From: Pleurodeles waltl
Lineage: Eukaryota; Chordata; Amphibia; Caudata; Salamandridae
Assembly: GCF_031143425.1 (NCBI RefSeq)
Contig: NC_090446.1
Coordinates: forward strand, 1,022,213,066-1,022,277,065
Reading direction: 5' to 3'
DNA: 64,000 nucleotides
The position numbers and the translations under genes were made by a program. Position 1 is the first letter of the stretch. Every line of letters starts with the position of its first letter. Below are positions 44,052-54,190 of this stretch, piece after piece. Below the pieces are notes generated by a model that worked only from the letters and a program-made list of their open reading frames with translations, did not search any database and was not told the DNA's origin.

Positions 44052-45902
44052 TCAGCCAGGTTCAGGTTGGGGATTCGGTCCCTTCCCCGACCCCACACGC
44101 ACACACCGGAAGGGGGACCACACAGCGCACTCAGGGACAGTGGCGAAACGTGGTCGGATCTGCAAAACAAACAAGTATGACTTTTCTTGCAAATAACATT
44201 TTTCATTTAAACTGCACCCTTCCTCTTTCTTTCCCTGTTTTATAATCAGCAGGACGTTTTTGGGGCCCTTTGTTATATTTTCTGCAGGTTCTGGAGGGTC
44301 ACTTGGGGCTTCAGCCCACACATCAGTACTGAGGTTTTCATCTGCTGCGCCACAGCTCCCCTTTTCTTGCACTGTCAGAAGGGCTGGGGCCGACTCCTTC
44401 TTTACCAAACCTCCATTCACTGCATTTTTGTCAAGTTGGGCCATTCTGTCTCCAATTTGTATGAATGAATCAGATTCTTTTCTAGGTATCAGCATAATTT
44501 CGATTTTTCCTTGGTAATTTGCAGCAATCACTCTCCCTAAAACCTGATCAATTTGCCATTTCTGTTCTGGTAACTTTCCTCTCCCCAACTGCTCTGTGAC
44601 TGCTTGCATGACAGATTGCTTTTGTGCGTGCTGCACAGTTTTTATCAAATCTAGGGGAATGTGCATCTCTCTCATCTCTGCCCACCTGTAAGTGGCCTTT
44701 TCACATTTCTGGGGCACCCACATAGCCATCCCCACTAAGGCAGAATTCTGGGTGAACACTTCTCTCTCTGCATTTTTCTCATTAACATCTGCAAGGTAAT
44801 TGAACCAGTTAGGTGCTAAAACATTATCAAAGAACCAAAAATCAGCATAAAAATGACACATCTCACGTAGCTCTTGCTTTAAAATCTGACACACATTATA
44901 CAACGCTGTTCCTTCTACTGTGCCAGAAAGCAACATTTCAGTCAATGAATCATTAGTAAAACAAACATGCTTTTTATCTTCAGTAGACACGAATTCAAAT
45001 GGTGCACACAATTTCATTGATAATTCTTTTACCTGTGGTACTCTAGCCCTGTCTTGCAAGTACCAGATCCATTGTATGATTCTAGCTAGGGGCATTATTT
45101 TCTTTCCTTGTTCTTGATTTAAATATACATAAGTATTTCCTTCTTGCACTGCGCAGAAACCTAAAGTCTGCATTATTTCATTTGCCAAATCACAAGCGCG
45201 CAGCTGCATATTATTTTTCACAGTGACCATGTACAAAAGTGTTAGGATTTCTCTCAAATGAGGGCTATTCTTTTTCCAAAAATCAAACAAGCTAATGAAA
45301 CTCGGGGTGTCTTGCTCTAAAATCTTTCGTTTTACTTGTGCATTTTGCAACGGTAACTCGTAAATCACATTCTGAGCTCTCTCGTCCGTGTTATCAGTTA
45401 AGGAATGCATTTTGGCTGCCAAAAACCCTGGCTCACACGGAAACTCAGTGCAGCTCGGAGCTGTCTTAACCCCCTCATTACTGGAATGGGACAAGAAAGA
45501 TTCTTCAAAAACAGCCCTTTTATAACTTTCAGTCTTATTTTGAATTATTGTATCCTGGCTAATTTGCTCACGTAAATTCCTATTTTCATGTTCCAACTTC
45601 CTACATTTCTCCTGCATTTCTCTGTAAGCAGATAAAGGTATCCAGACCTTTCTGTCATCATTACTTCCAAAAGACACGTTTTCTACATATATACAACAGG
45701 AATTATTTCTCAAAACATTATCAGGCCTTTTAGCTACACATGCATTTTCTTCTGTAATTCCCCAAACAGAAAACAATTCACAGTTTTTCTTAGCACCATC
45801 AGGCAGTTCATCAACACATGTATTCTCAGACATGGTCTGCCGTGCTACTGTGATTCTCCAAACAGAAAACAATTTCTGTAATTCTCCAAACAACAAAAAC
45901 AA
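44052..45902 (-). CDS. 616-codon protein of the pol-less element, with dUTPase-like motifs
   Basis: One uninterrupted frame from ATG at 45902 to a stop at 44052. It is the only long ORF of the element, so it may be its structural (Gag-like) or accessory protein. Residues 1-60 repeat a short motif (LFSVWRIT, LFSVWGIT). About 75-110 is charged and likely coiled coil (EKCRKLEHENRNLREQI). The middle is helical-looking and Trp/Cys-containing with no zinc knuckle. Near 450-490, GRVIAANYQGKIEI and GDRMAQL resemble conserved motifs 3 and 4 of trimeric dUTPases. The expected catalytic Asp of motif 3 is Ala (VIAANY), and I see no motif 1, 2 or 5, so enzyme activity is unlikely. The C-terminus is Gly/Pro-rich. 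A later Met at about residue 24 is a possible start. dUTPase domains are known in several retroviral lineages; the link here is inference. Confidence 0.7.
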   Translation of the reverse strand: MFLLFGELQKLFSVWRITVARQTMSENTCVDELPDGAKKNCELFSVWGITEENACVAKRPDNVLRNNSCCIYVENVSFGSNDDRKVWIPLSAYREMQEKCRKLEHENRNLREQISQDTIIQNKTESYKRAVFEESFLSHSSNEGVKTAPSCTEFPCEPGFLAAKMHSLTDNTDERAQNVIYELPLQNAQVKRKILEQDTPSFISLFDFWKKNSPHLREILTLLYMVTVKNNMQLRACDLANEIMQTLGFCAVQEGNTYVYLNQEQGKKIMPLARIIQWIWYLQDRARVPQVKELSMKLCAPFEFVSTEDKKHVCFTNDSLTEMLLSGTVEGTALYNVCQILKQELREMCHFYADFWFFDNVLAPNWFNYLADVNEKNAEREVFTQNSALVGMAMWVPQKCEKATYRWAEMREMHIPLDLIKTVQHAQKQSVMQAVTEQLGRGKLPEQKWQIDQVLGRVIAANYQGKIEIMLIPRKESDSFIQIGDRMAQLDKNAVNGGLVKKESAPALLTVQEKGSCGAADENLSTDVWAEAPSDPPEPAENITKGPKNVLLIIKQGKKEEGCSLNEKCYLQEKSYLFVLQIRPRFATVPECAVWSPFRCVRVGSGKGPNPQPEPG

Positions 45903-45978
45903 TTACACTTTTAAAGTGTGCACTTAGAAATCTACTAACTCGTCAAACCCCTTTTAATCACCTCTTAATGACCGACAC

Positions 45979-45997
45979 CCCACGACTCCAGGTACCA
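45979..45997 (-). promoter_or_regulatory. Primer-binding-like site of the young element
   Basis: Two bases inside the 5' LTR the minus strand reads TGGTACCTGGAGTCGTGG. TGG is the complement of a tRNA CCA end. The first bases recall a leucine tRNA 3' end, but the match is imperfect and I could not test it. Confidence 0.5.
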
Positions 45998-46193
45998 ATT
46001 GTAGTGCTTTCCTCTTATTTAGTCTCTAAGCACTAACATAACACAACAGAAATGCACTTCTGAGGTCAAAGAAGACTTTTATTGTTATTTTATTCTTCCC
46101 CAACCACAATGTTTATGAATGAATGACGAATTAGTAGCTTTCAAGTCCGCGTTAATCAAACAAAATATATCAGTTTGCAATATACACAGCAGG

Positions 46194-46204
46194 TTATATT
46201 TATA
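46194..46204 (-). promoter_or_regulatory. TATA box of the 5' LTR
   Basis: TATAAATATAA on the minus strand, about 110 bp upstream of the AATAAA signals, as expected for a U3/R boundary. Confidence 0.6.
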
Positions 46205-46640
46205 AGATATTGAATGCAAAGCAAAACAAATACTTCACCGTGTAGGAACTATTTACAGCTACATCTTTCTAAGGTCTGCAAGCTGATGACCCCTGTCAGC
46301 CGTGAGAAAGAGTGTCATCTACCCACACGGGATGCTGGCAGCTGGCGCCAAGCTCCAGCACGAGGTCCGGCAGATTCGAATCTGACTCTCTGCAGCCTGT
46401 TACATTCGTTACAAAGGTGTGCCCCCTCCTCTCAGACCTGGGAAACTGAGCAAGCCTTTTGGAGACTGGCCAGGTCTCCAAGACTACTCCTGTTCCCAAG
46501 CTCAAGGGAAGAGAAACGACGCCCATGTACTCTCTCTTATCAGGTCTAGTCTACTGTGAGAGCAAAACATCTTGGTTCTCTGGTGCAAAAACACAGCTTG
46601 GAAAAATACAGCTTAGATTCTCAACTGCCATGTCTAACTC

Positions 46641-47340
46641 CACGTTAAAGGCAATGGGCAGCTAACCTAAATATCAAATGCAATGTCATGTTAAAGGCAA
46701 TAGGCAGCTAACCTAAATATCAAATGCAATGTCTAGTGTCATGTCAAAGCCAATAGGCATCTAAGCTGAATACAAAATGCAACGTCTTATATCATGTCAA
46801 AGCCCATAGGCAGCTGAGCTGAATATAAAATGCAAGGTATAATATCATGTCAAAGCCAATAGGCAGCGGAGCTGAATACAAAGTGTAATGTATAATATCA
46901 TGTCAAAGCCAATAGGCAGCGGAGCTGAATATCATGTCAAAGCCAATAGGCAGTTAAGCTGAATACAAAGTGTAATATATGATATCATGTCAAAGCCAAT
47001 AGGCAGCGGAGCTGAATACAAAATGTAATATATGATATCATGTCAAAGCCAATAGGCAGAATATCTAATAGCATGTCAAAGTCAATAGGCAGCTAAATTG
47101 AATACATCATGTCAAAGTCAATAGGCATGCAATGTCAAAGCCAATAGGCGGCTAGACTGGATACAGCATATCAAAGCCAATAGGCAGAATACAGAATGTA
47201 ATGGCTAATGCAATGTCAAAGCCCATAGACGGCTAAACTGAATACAGAAAGTAATGGCTAATGCCATGTCAAAGCCAATAGGCACAATACAGAATGTAAT
47301 GACTAATGCAATATCAAAGCCCATAGGCGGCTAAACTGAA
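46641..47340. repeat. CCAAT-bearing minisatellite in the 5' LTR
   Basis: Copy of the 42830-43530 array. Here it lies upstream of the TATA box in U3, where repeated CCAAT boxes could act as enhancer or NF-Y sites. Function is inference. Confidence 0.8.
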
Positions 47341-47443
47341 CAAAACATACCATGTGCTACTGGTGAACATTGAGCAACTAATATGCGCAGTGGTGAAACA
47401 CAAAGTCATTGGTCAAAACAACACTTTATCAAATGGCAGGACA

Positions 47444-47448
47444 CCATT
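47444..47448. repeat. Target-site duplication CCATT, right copy
   Basis: Direct repeat of 42184-42188. Confidence 0.9.
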
Positions 47449-48095
47449 GTGAAGCTACATATAGGTAGTGACCTATATGTAGTGCACGCGTGTAATGGTG
47501 TCCCCACACTCACAAATTCCGGGGAATTGGCCCTGAACAATGTGGGGGCACCTTGGCTAGTGCCAGGGTGCCCTCACACTAAGTAACTTTGCACCTAACC
47601 TTTACCAGGTAAAGGTTAGACATATAGGTGATTTATAAGTTACTTAAGTGCAGTGGTAAATGGCTGTGAAATAACGTGGACGTTATTTCACTCAGGCTGC
47701 AGTGGCAGGCCTGTGTAAGAATTGTCAGAGCTCCCTATGGGTGGCAAAAGAAATGCTGCAGCCCATAGGGATCTCCTGGAACCCCAATACCCTGGGTACC
47801 TCAGTACCATATACTAGGGAATTATAAGGGTGTTCCAGTAAGCCAATGTGAATTGGTAAAATTGTTCACTAGCCTGTTAGTGACAATTTGAAAGAAATGA
47901 GAGAGCATAACCACTGAGGTTCTGATTAGCAGAGCCTCAGCGAGACAGTTAGTCACTACACAGGTAACACATTTAGGCACACTTATGAGCACTGGGGCCC
48001 TGGGTGACAGGGTCCCAGTGACACATACAACTAAAACAACATATATACAGTGAAAAATGGGGGTAACATGCCAGGCAAGATGGTACTTTCCTACA

Positions 48096-48837
48096 GGGGG
48101 GCAATTTATTTTAGGCCATTTCTGCCCCCCCTGGGGGCAGATTGGCCTATTATTAGGCCGATCTGCCCCCAGGGGGGGCAGAAACCTCTAGGCGCCAGGG
48201 CAATTTTTTTTTTGTGTATTTGTTTTTTTTTTCTTCTTTTTTTAGAGATGGGGAGCGACCCATCAGGCAAGGGTCGCTGCCCTGGAGGGCAAATTGTATT
48301 TAGGCCATTTCTGCCCCCCTTGAGGGCAGATTGGCCGATTTTAGGTCCATCTGCGCCAAAGGGGGCAGAAACCACTAGGCACCTGGGATTTGTTTTTTGG
48401 CGCCAATGTCACGCAGGGGGAGCGACCCCGTAGGCAAGGGTCGCTCCCGGGGAGGGGGTGGGGGTTCGGGGGGCAAATTTATTTTAGCCCATAATAGGCC
48501 AATCTGCCCCCAGGGGGGGGCAGAAACCTCTAGGCGCCAGGGCCAATTTTTTTTTGTGTTTTTTTTTTTTGTTTGTTTGTTTTAGAGATGGGGAGCGACC
48601 CATCAGGCAAGGGTTGCTCCCCTGGGGGGCAAATTGTATTTAGACCATTTCTGCCCCCCTGGGGGCAGATTGGCCGATTGTAGGTCAATCTGCCTCCAAC
48701 GGGGCAGAAACCACTAGGCACCTGGGATTTCTTTTTTGGCGCCAATGTCACGCGGAGTGACCCCGTAGGCAAGGGTCGTTCCCGGGCGGGGGGGTCAAAT
48801 TTATTTTAGGGCATTTCTGCCCCCCCCCTCCCGGGGC
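48096..48837 (-). repeat. GC-rich tandem units, part 2
   Basis: Continuation of 39546-39839 beyond the solo LTR: hairpins with GGAGCGACCC (near 48254, 48419 and 48594; a worn one near 48765) alternate with TCTGCCCCC hairpins and T-runs. Confidence 0.85.
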
Positions 48838-51800
48838 CGGCAGAGCTAGAGGCCAAACTCCACAGGTAAACACCTCTGTTTTCTGTGAAAAAATATGTTG
48901 TGTCCACGTTGTGTTGTGTTTTGGGCCATTTCCTTTTGTTGGCGCTAGGCCTACCCACAGAAGTGAGGTACCATTTTTATCGAGAGACTTAGGGGAATGC
49001 TGGGTGGAAGGAAATTTGTGGCTCCTCTCAGATTCCAGAACATTCTGCCACAGAAAGGTGAGGAACATGTGTTTTTTTAGCCAAATTTTGAGGTTTGCAA
49101 AGGATTCTGGGTAACAGAACCTGGTCCGAGCCCCACAAGTCACCCCATCTTGGATTCCTCTAGGTCTCTAGTTTTAAAAAATGCACAGGGTTGGTAGGTT
49201 TCCCTAGGTGCCAGCTGAGCTATAGGCCAAAATCCACAGGTAGGCACTGTTTTCTTTCAAAAAATGGGATGTGTCCACGTTGCGCTTTGGGGCGTTTCAT
49301 GTCGCAGGCGCTAGGCCTACCCACACAAGTGAGGTATCATTTTTATCGGGAGACTTGGGGGAACGCTGGGTGGAAGGAAATTTGTGGCTCCTCTCAGATT
49401 CCAGAACTTTCTGCCACAGAAATGTGAGGTACATGTGTTTTTTTAGCCAAATTTTGAGGTTTGCAAAGGATTCTGGGTAACAGAACCTGGTCCGAGCCCC
49501 ACAAGTCACCCTATCTTGGATTCCCCTAGGTCTCTAGTTTTCAGAAATGCACAGGTTTGGTAGGTTTCCCTAGGTGCCGGCTGAGCTAGAGGCCAAAATC
49601 TACAGGTAGGCACTTTGCAAAAAACACCTCTGTTTTCTTTCAAAAATTTGGATGTGTCCACGTTGCACTTTGGGGCGTTTCCTGTCGCGGGCACTAGGCC
49701 TACCCACACAAGTGAGGTATCATTTTTATCGGGAGACTTGGAGGAACGCTGGGTGGAAGGAAATTTGTGGCTCCTCTCAGATTCCAGAACTTTCTGCCAC
49801 AGAAATGTGAGGAACATGTGTTTTTTTAGCCAAATTTTGAGGTTTGCAAAGGATTCTGGGTAACAGAACCTGGTCCGAGGCCCGCAAGTCACCCCTCCTT
49901 GGATTCCCCTATGTCTCTAGTTTTCAGAAATGCACAGGTTTGGTAGGTTTCCCTAGGGGCCGGCTGAGCTAGAGGCCAAAATCTACAGGTGGGCACTTCG
50001 CAAAAAACACCTCTGTTTTCTTTCAAAAAATGGGATGTGTCCACGTTGCGCTTTGGGGCGTTTCCTGTCGCGGGCGCTAGGCCTACCCACACAAGTGAGG
50101 TATCATTTTTATCGGGAGACTTGGGGGAACGCTGGGTGGAAGGAAATTTGTGGCTCCTCTCAGATTCCAGAACTTTCTGCCACAGAAATGTGAGGTACAT
50201 GTGTTTTTTTAGCCAAATTTTGAGGTTTGCAAAGGATTCTGGGTAACAGAACCTGGTCCGAGCCCCACAAGTCACCCTATCTTGGATTCCCCTAGGTCTC
50301 TAGTTTTCAGAAATGCACAGGTTTGGTAGGTTTCCGTAGGTGCCGGCTGAGCTAGAGGCCAAAATCTACAGGTAGGCACTTTGCAAAAAACACCTCTGTT
50401 TTCTTTCAAAAATTTGGATGTGTCCACGTTGCACTTTGGGGCGTTTCCTGTCGCGGGCGCTAGGCCTACCCACACAAGTGAGGTATCATTTTTATCGGGA
50501 GACTTGGAGGAACGCTGGGTGGAAGGAAATTTGTGGCTCCTCTCAGATTCCAGAACTTTCTGCCACAGAAATGTGAGGAACATGTGTTTTTTTAGCCAAA
50601 TTTTGAGGTTTGCAAAGGATTCTGGGTAACAGAACCTGGTCCGAGCCCCGCAAGTCACCGCTCCTTGGATTCCCCTATGTCTCTAGTTTTCAGAAATGCA
50701 CAGGTTTGGTAGGTTTACCTAGGTGCTGGCTGAGCTAGAGTCCAAAATCTACAGGTGGGCACTTCGCAAAAAACACCTCTGTTTTCTTTCAAAAAATGGG
50801 ATGTGTCCACGTTGCGCTTTGGGGCGTTTCCTGTCACGGGCGCTAGGCCTACCCACACAAGTGAGGTATCATTTTTATCGGGAGACTTGGGGGAACGCTG
50901 GGTGGAAGGAAATTTGTGGCTCCTCTCAGATTCCAGAACTTTCTGCCACAGAAATGTGAGGAACATGTGTTTTTTTAGCCAAATTTTGAGGTTTGCAAAG
51001 GATTCAGGGTAACAGAACCTGGTCCGAGGCCCGCAAGTCACCCCTCCTTGGATTCCCCTATGTCTCTAGTTTTCAGAAATGCACAGGTTTGGTAGGTTTC
51101 CCTAGGTGCCGGCTGAGCTAGAGGCCAAAATCTACAGGTGGGTACTTCGCAAAAAACACCTCTGTTTTCTTTCAAAAATTTGGATGTGTCCACGTTGCGC
51201 TTTGGGGCGTTTCCTGTCGCGGGCGCAAGGCCTACCCACACAAGTGAGGTATCATTTTTATCGGGAGACTTGGGGGAACGCTGGGTGGAAGGAAATTTGT
51301 GGCTCCTCTCAGATTCCAGAACTTTCTGCCACAGAAATGTGAGGAATATGTGTTTTTTTAGCCAAATTTTGAGGTTTGCAAAGGATTCTGGGTAACAGAA
51401 CCTGGTCCGAGCACCGCAAGTCACCCCATCATGGATTCCCCTAGGTCTCTAGTTTTCAGAAATGCACAGGTTTGGTAGGTTTCCCTAGGTGCAGGCTGAG
51501 CTAGAGGCCAAAATCTACAGGTAGGCACTTCGCAAAAAACACCTCTGTTTTCTTTCAAAAATTTGGATGTGTCCACGTTGCGCTTTGGGGCGTTTCCTGT
51601 CGCGGGCGCTAGGCCTACCCACACAAGTGAGGTATCATTTTTATCGGGAGACTTGGGGGAACGCTGGGTGGAAGGTAATTTGTGGCTCCTCTCAGATTCC
51701 AGAACTTTCTGCCACAGAAATGTGAGGAACATGTGTTTTTTTAGCCAAATTTTGAGGTTTGCAAAGGATTCTGGGTAACAGAACCTGGTCCGAGCCCCGC

Positions 51801-52432
51801 AAGTCACCCCATCTTGGATTCCCCTAGGTCTCTAGTTTTAAAAAAGGCACAGGTTTGGTAGGTTTCCCTAGGTGCCGGTTGAGCTAGAGGCCAAAATCTA
51901 CAGGTAGGCACTTCGCAAAAAACACCTCTGTTTTCTTCCAAAAATTTGGATGTGTCCACGTTGCGCTTTGGGGCGTTTCCTGTTGCGGGCGCTAGACCTA
52001 CCCACACAAGTGAGGTATCATTTCTTATCGGGAGACTTGGGGGAACGCTGGGTGGAAGGAAATTTGTGGCTCCTCTCAGATTCCAGAACTTTCTGCCAAA
52101 GAAATGTGAGGAACATGTGTTTTTTTAGCCAAATTTTGAGGTTTGCAAAGGATTCTGGGTAACAGAACCTGGTCTGAGCCCCGCAAGTCACCCCTCCTTG
52201 GATTCCCCTAGGTCTCTAGTTTTCAGAAATGCACAGCTTTGGTAGGTTTCCCTAGGTGCCGGCTGAGGTAGAGGCCAAAATCTACAGGTAGGCACTTTGC
52301 AAAAAACACCTCTGTTTTCTTTAAAAAATTTGGATGTGTCCACGTTGCGCTTTGGGGCGTTTCCTGTCGTGGGCGCTAGACCTACCCACACAAGTGAGGT
52401 ATCATTTTTATTGGGAGACTTGGGGGAACACA
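48838..52432 (-). repeat. 383-bp satellite array, inverted, 9-10 monomers
   Basis: The same monomer as 21168-31280 on the other strand (GGTATCATTTTTATCGGG, CCACGTTGCGCTTTGGGG and GGTCCGAGCC recur). Landmarks step by 383 bp from 49506 to 52188, and some variants recur at 766 bp. The monomers next to the GC-rich units (48838-49250) are the most diverged, as at the matching end of the first array. The 128-codon minus-strand frames are satellite by-products. Confidence 0.95.
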
Positions 52433-53488
52433 GATTAGCAAAACAAGTGTTATTGCCCCTTGTCGTTCTCTAAATTTTTTCCTTCCAAACATAGGACAGT
52501 GTGTAAAAAAGACGTCTATTTGAAAAATGCCCTGTAATTCACATGCTAGTATGGTCACCCCGGAATTCAGAGATGTACAAATAGCCACTGCTCCTCAACA
52601 CCTTATCTTGTGCCCTTTTTGGAAATACAAAGGTTTTCTTGATAGCAATTTTTTACTCTTTATATTTCAGCAAATGAATTGCTGTATACCCGGTATAGAA
52701 TGAAAACGCACAGCAGGGTGCAGCTCATTTATTGGCTCTGGGTTCCTTGGGTTCTTGATGAACCTAAAAGCCCTATATATCCCCGCAACCAGAGGAGTCC
52801 AGCATACGTAACGTTATATTGCTTTCGATAATCTGACATTGCAGGGAAAAGTTACAGAGTAAAACGTAGAGAAACATTTATGTTTTTTTCACCTCAATTT
52901 CAATATTTTTCTTTTTCAGTTGTTATTTTCTGTAGGAAACCCTTGTAGGATCTACACAAATGACCCATTGCTGAATTCAGAATTTTGTCTACTTTACAGA
53001 AATGTTTAGGTTTCTGGGATCCAGCATTGGTTTCATGCCAATTTCTGTCACTGACTGGAAGGAGGCTGAAAGCAAAAAAAATTGCAAAAATGGGGTATGT
53101 CCCAGTAAAATGCCTAAATTGTGAGAAATCTGATTCAAGTCTCCCTGTTCCTGAAAGCTGGGAAGCTGCTGAGTTTAGCAACGCAAACCCTTTGTTGATG
53201 CCATTTTCAGGGGAAAAACCACAAGCCTTCTTCTGCAGCCACTTTTTCCAATTTTTTTGAAAAAAACAAAATTTTCCCTGTATTTTGGCCAATTTCTTGG
53301 CCTCCTTCAGGGGAATCCACAAAGTCTGGGTACCTCTAGAATCCCTAGGATGTTGGAAAAAAAGGACGCAAATTTGGCTTGGTTAGCTTATGTGGACAAA
53401 AATTTATGAGGGCCTAAGCGCGAACTGCCCCAAATAGGCAAAAAAAAGCCCTGGCACAGGAGGGGGAAAAGGCCTGGCAGCGAAGGGG
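52433..53488 (-). repeat. Non-coding arm of the inverted satellite-bearing element
   Basis: Reverse-complement match to 20098-21167, including the array junction at its inner end and the GGCAGCGAAGGGG terminus. Confidence 0.8.
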
Positions 53489-53519
53489 GTAAAAATTTGT
53501 GGTTTTTCAGTTTAAATTG

Positions 53520-54190
53520 TGAATATTACCATATATGCCCCAAAAGAGCTTTGCGCAATCCCTTCCAAATTTAAATTTCTAATTTACTTGCTAGCTATAA
53601 TAACCCTACCTCCCCCACTTTCTCCTTTCTAGACAACACAAAGCAATGTACCATACCCACCATCTCCCTGGCCCACACCAAATGCCAGCCACCCACAATC
53701 CAGGCACTGATATATAGGAACATCATTTCTATCATCACCAAATGCCCTGACATCCCATACATCAAAACAGTCAAATCAGAGCTGCGCTTTATGGAGTTGT
53801 GCTGTATGCTTCAGATCTGCAGCTCTGCCACAAAACACAAGCTGGAAATCTTGGATACCATCACAAACTACAACATTGACCTACTAATCCTCACTGAGAC
53901 CTGGTTCAATGACACTTCTCACACCATTCTTGATCTTCTACCACCTCCCCCTCCACAACTATTGCATTATCAGGAATGATAGTCTAGGTGGATTCAGGGG
54001 AGGCATCGCTTTCACCTTCAGAAACTCCCTTCAATGCAGGAAACTACTCAGTAGCTCTTTATATTTGAATGCCTTACATTGGAACTTGCTGTGCAGCACA
54101 ACACCACTATCAAAGTTAACGCCATTTACCACCCACTAGGTGACAACTCTGGTTTTATTAAGGAATTTGTTGACTTTGCAAGTGACCTAT
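53520..54190 (+). pseudogene. LINE endonuclease fragment (L2/CR1-like)
   Basis: Frames at 53791-54190 read an APE-type endonuclease start in order: a KLEILDTITNYNIDLLILTE block with TETW (the conserved Glu-Thr-Trp), then GGFRGGIAFTFRNSL (the GGG.A block), and NAIYHPLGDNSGFIKEFVDF (the YRPP-type block). At least two frame changes occur. The copy stops where the LTR at 54191 begins, so that LTR interrupted it. The upstream part (53520-53790) probably belongs to the same LINE. Confidence 0.75.

Larger units (their letters stand above)
42189..47443 (-). mobile_element. Young pol-less retroviral-type LTR element, 5255 bp
   Basis: Two 1444-bp direct repeats (TG...CA) surround a 2367-bp interior, with a CCATT duplication outside. 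In the element's own orientation (minus) the parts are: 5' LTR 47443-46000, primer-binding-like site at 45997, one long ORF 45902-44052, purine tract 43643-43633, 3' LTR 43632-42189. Protease, RT and integrase are absent, so copying must rely on enzymes from another element. I saw one base difference between the LTRs (C at about 42490, T at about 46301). This and the intact ORF point to a very recent insertion. The name and family are unknown to me. Confidence 0.9.
46000..47443 (-). repeat. 5' LTR (promoter copy) of the young element, 1444 bp
   Basis: In transcription order (minus strand): start TGTCCTGCC at 47443, minisatellite 47340-46641, TATAAATATAA at 46204-46194, AATAAA signals at about 46095-46078, end GCACTACA at 46000. 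This gives a long U3 of about 1.2 kb, an R of about 100 bp and a short U5. Confidence 0.9.
39840..48095 (-). mobile_element. Solo LTR of the Gmr1-like family, about 3.0 kb, with a nested retroviral element
   Basis: Read on the minus strand it begins TGTAGGAAAGTACC at 48095 and ends CCAGCCTCCTACA at 39840. GGGGG lies on both sides (39835-39839 and 48096-48100), a possible 5-bp target duplication though within G-runs. No internal gag or pol of its own is present, as expected after LTR-LTR recombination. Without the nested element (42189-47443 plus one CCATT) it measures about 2996 bp. The opening matches the LTRs at 34559 and 63361 and, more loosely, 10507. Confidence 0.8.
39131..53488 (-). mobile_element. 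Second satellite-bearing piggyBac-type element, inverted, with nested insertions
   Basis: The same parts as 20098-32810 occur in reverse order and orientation: hairpin block (39131-39545), GC-rich tandem units (39546-39839 and 48096-48837), 383-bp satellite (48838-52432), non-coding arm (52433-53488) ending GGCAGCGAAGGGG. The solo LTR at 39840-48095 interrupts it. Without that LTR and one target copy it is about 6.1 kb, mainly because its array has 9-10 monomers, not 26. Terminal mutations suggest it is older than the first copy. Confidence 0.75.

Noticed and set aside
49297..51807. 128-codon minus-strand frames, one per monomer, spanning whole repeats
   Set aside because: Same satellite in reverse; openness follows from 383/384-bp length and composition, with no sign of selection visible.
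20098..53488. One giant palindrome formed by a single inverted duplication
   Set aside because: Each arm has its own terminal repeats and TTAA-type borders, array sizes differ, and the 6.3 kb between them is unrelated sequence; two insertions explain it better.
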